Source: an uncultured Acidobacteriota bacterium
GTDB taxonomy: Bacteria > Acidobacteriota > Blastocatellia > Pyrinomonadales > Pyrinomonadaceae
DNA length: 6,178 nucleotides
Reading direction: 5' to 3'
Assembly: GCA_946480545.1 (NCBI GenBank)
Contig: CAMLKY010000133.1
Coordinates: forward strand, 1-6,178
Shown: positions 6,103-6,178 of the stretch, one piece after another
Layout: each line of letters opens with the position of its first letter
Numbering within the stretch: the stretch's first letter is position 1
Translations under genes and position numbers: made by a program
The notes under the pieces: generated by a model
What the model was told of the DNA's origin: nothing
The model's input: only the letters and a program-made list of their open reading frames with translations
Database searches by the model: none

Positions 6103-6178
6103 AATGCTTTCGTCCGCTGCTTGATGAAGTAGTCAACAAGCTCCGAGGCCGAGTTCTCCATTTCGACACCAAAGCTCG
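6093..6178 (-). CDS. exbB: ExbB/TolQ/MotA family proton-channel protein (C-terminal 27 residues only)
   Basis: Only the end of the gene is inside the window. The visible residues, SFGVEMENSASELVDYFIKQ followed by RTKALRG and a TAG stop, match the usual C-terminus of MotA/TolQ/ExbB proteins. These end with a cytoplasmic helix of the pattern E-x-x-x-S/A-x-E-L-x-D-x-x. ExbB is the multi-helix inner-membrane subunit that forms the pentameric channel around ExbD. The identification rests on this short segment together with the two ExbD genes directly downstream on the same strand, so it is contextual but strong. TolQ would be an equally valid name. The promoter of the whole operon should lie upstream, outside the window. 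Confidence 0.82.
   Translation of the reverse strand, partial: SFGVEMENSASELVDYFIKQRTKALRG

Overview
This window is an ordinary stretch of chromosome from a Gram-negative bacterium. It holds a moderately GC-rich, tightly packed set of housekeeping and envelope genes. Two putative lipoproteins, an ExbB/ExbD energy-transducing module with two consecutive ExbD proteins, and a full-length Rel/SpoT protein all point to a diderm. The style of the gene set (tandem ExbD genes followed by a TPR lipoprotein, and a SurA-like lipoprotein) would suit an Acidobacteriota-type genome such as Blastocatellia. That assignment is inference from gene style only, with no search behind it.

Layout from left to right. 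Positions 1-879 (minus strand) hold the N-terminal 293 codons of a SurA/PpiC-like periplasmic foldase lipoprotein, cut by the window edge. A divergent intergenic region follows, with a good sigma70-type promoter for rpmB (ribosomal protein L28, plus strand, 1022-1216). rpmB ends at a strong intrinsic terminator (1241-1270) in the short convergent gap before ridA. From 1288 to the right edge every gene is on the minus strand. In transcription order these are exbB (only its last 27 codons are here), exbD copy 1, exbD copy 2, a TPR lipoprotein, a bifunctional-type spoT/rel, and ridA.

How the genes work together. ExbB plus two ExbD subunits would form a proton-driven inner-membrane motor, and the TPR lipoprotein is probably its envelope partner or a passenger of the operon. 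SpoT makes and degrades (p)ppGpp, and RidA removes reactive enamine/imine intermediates. The spoT-ridA pairing is also seen in other bacteria. Hairpins punctuate the minus-strand run: one over the exbB stop codon, an intrinsic terminator between exbD copy 2 and the TPR gene, a long hairpin between the TPR gene and spoT, and a terminator-like hairpin that contains the ridA ribosome-binding site.

I found no mobile element, CRISPR array, tRNA, rRNA or clearly novel system. The main points of interest are regulatory hairpins placed where they could tune expression inside the operon, and a parvulin domain that seems to lack its usual histidines. No stretch longer than 300 bases lacks a gene.
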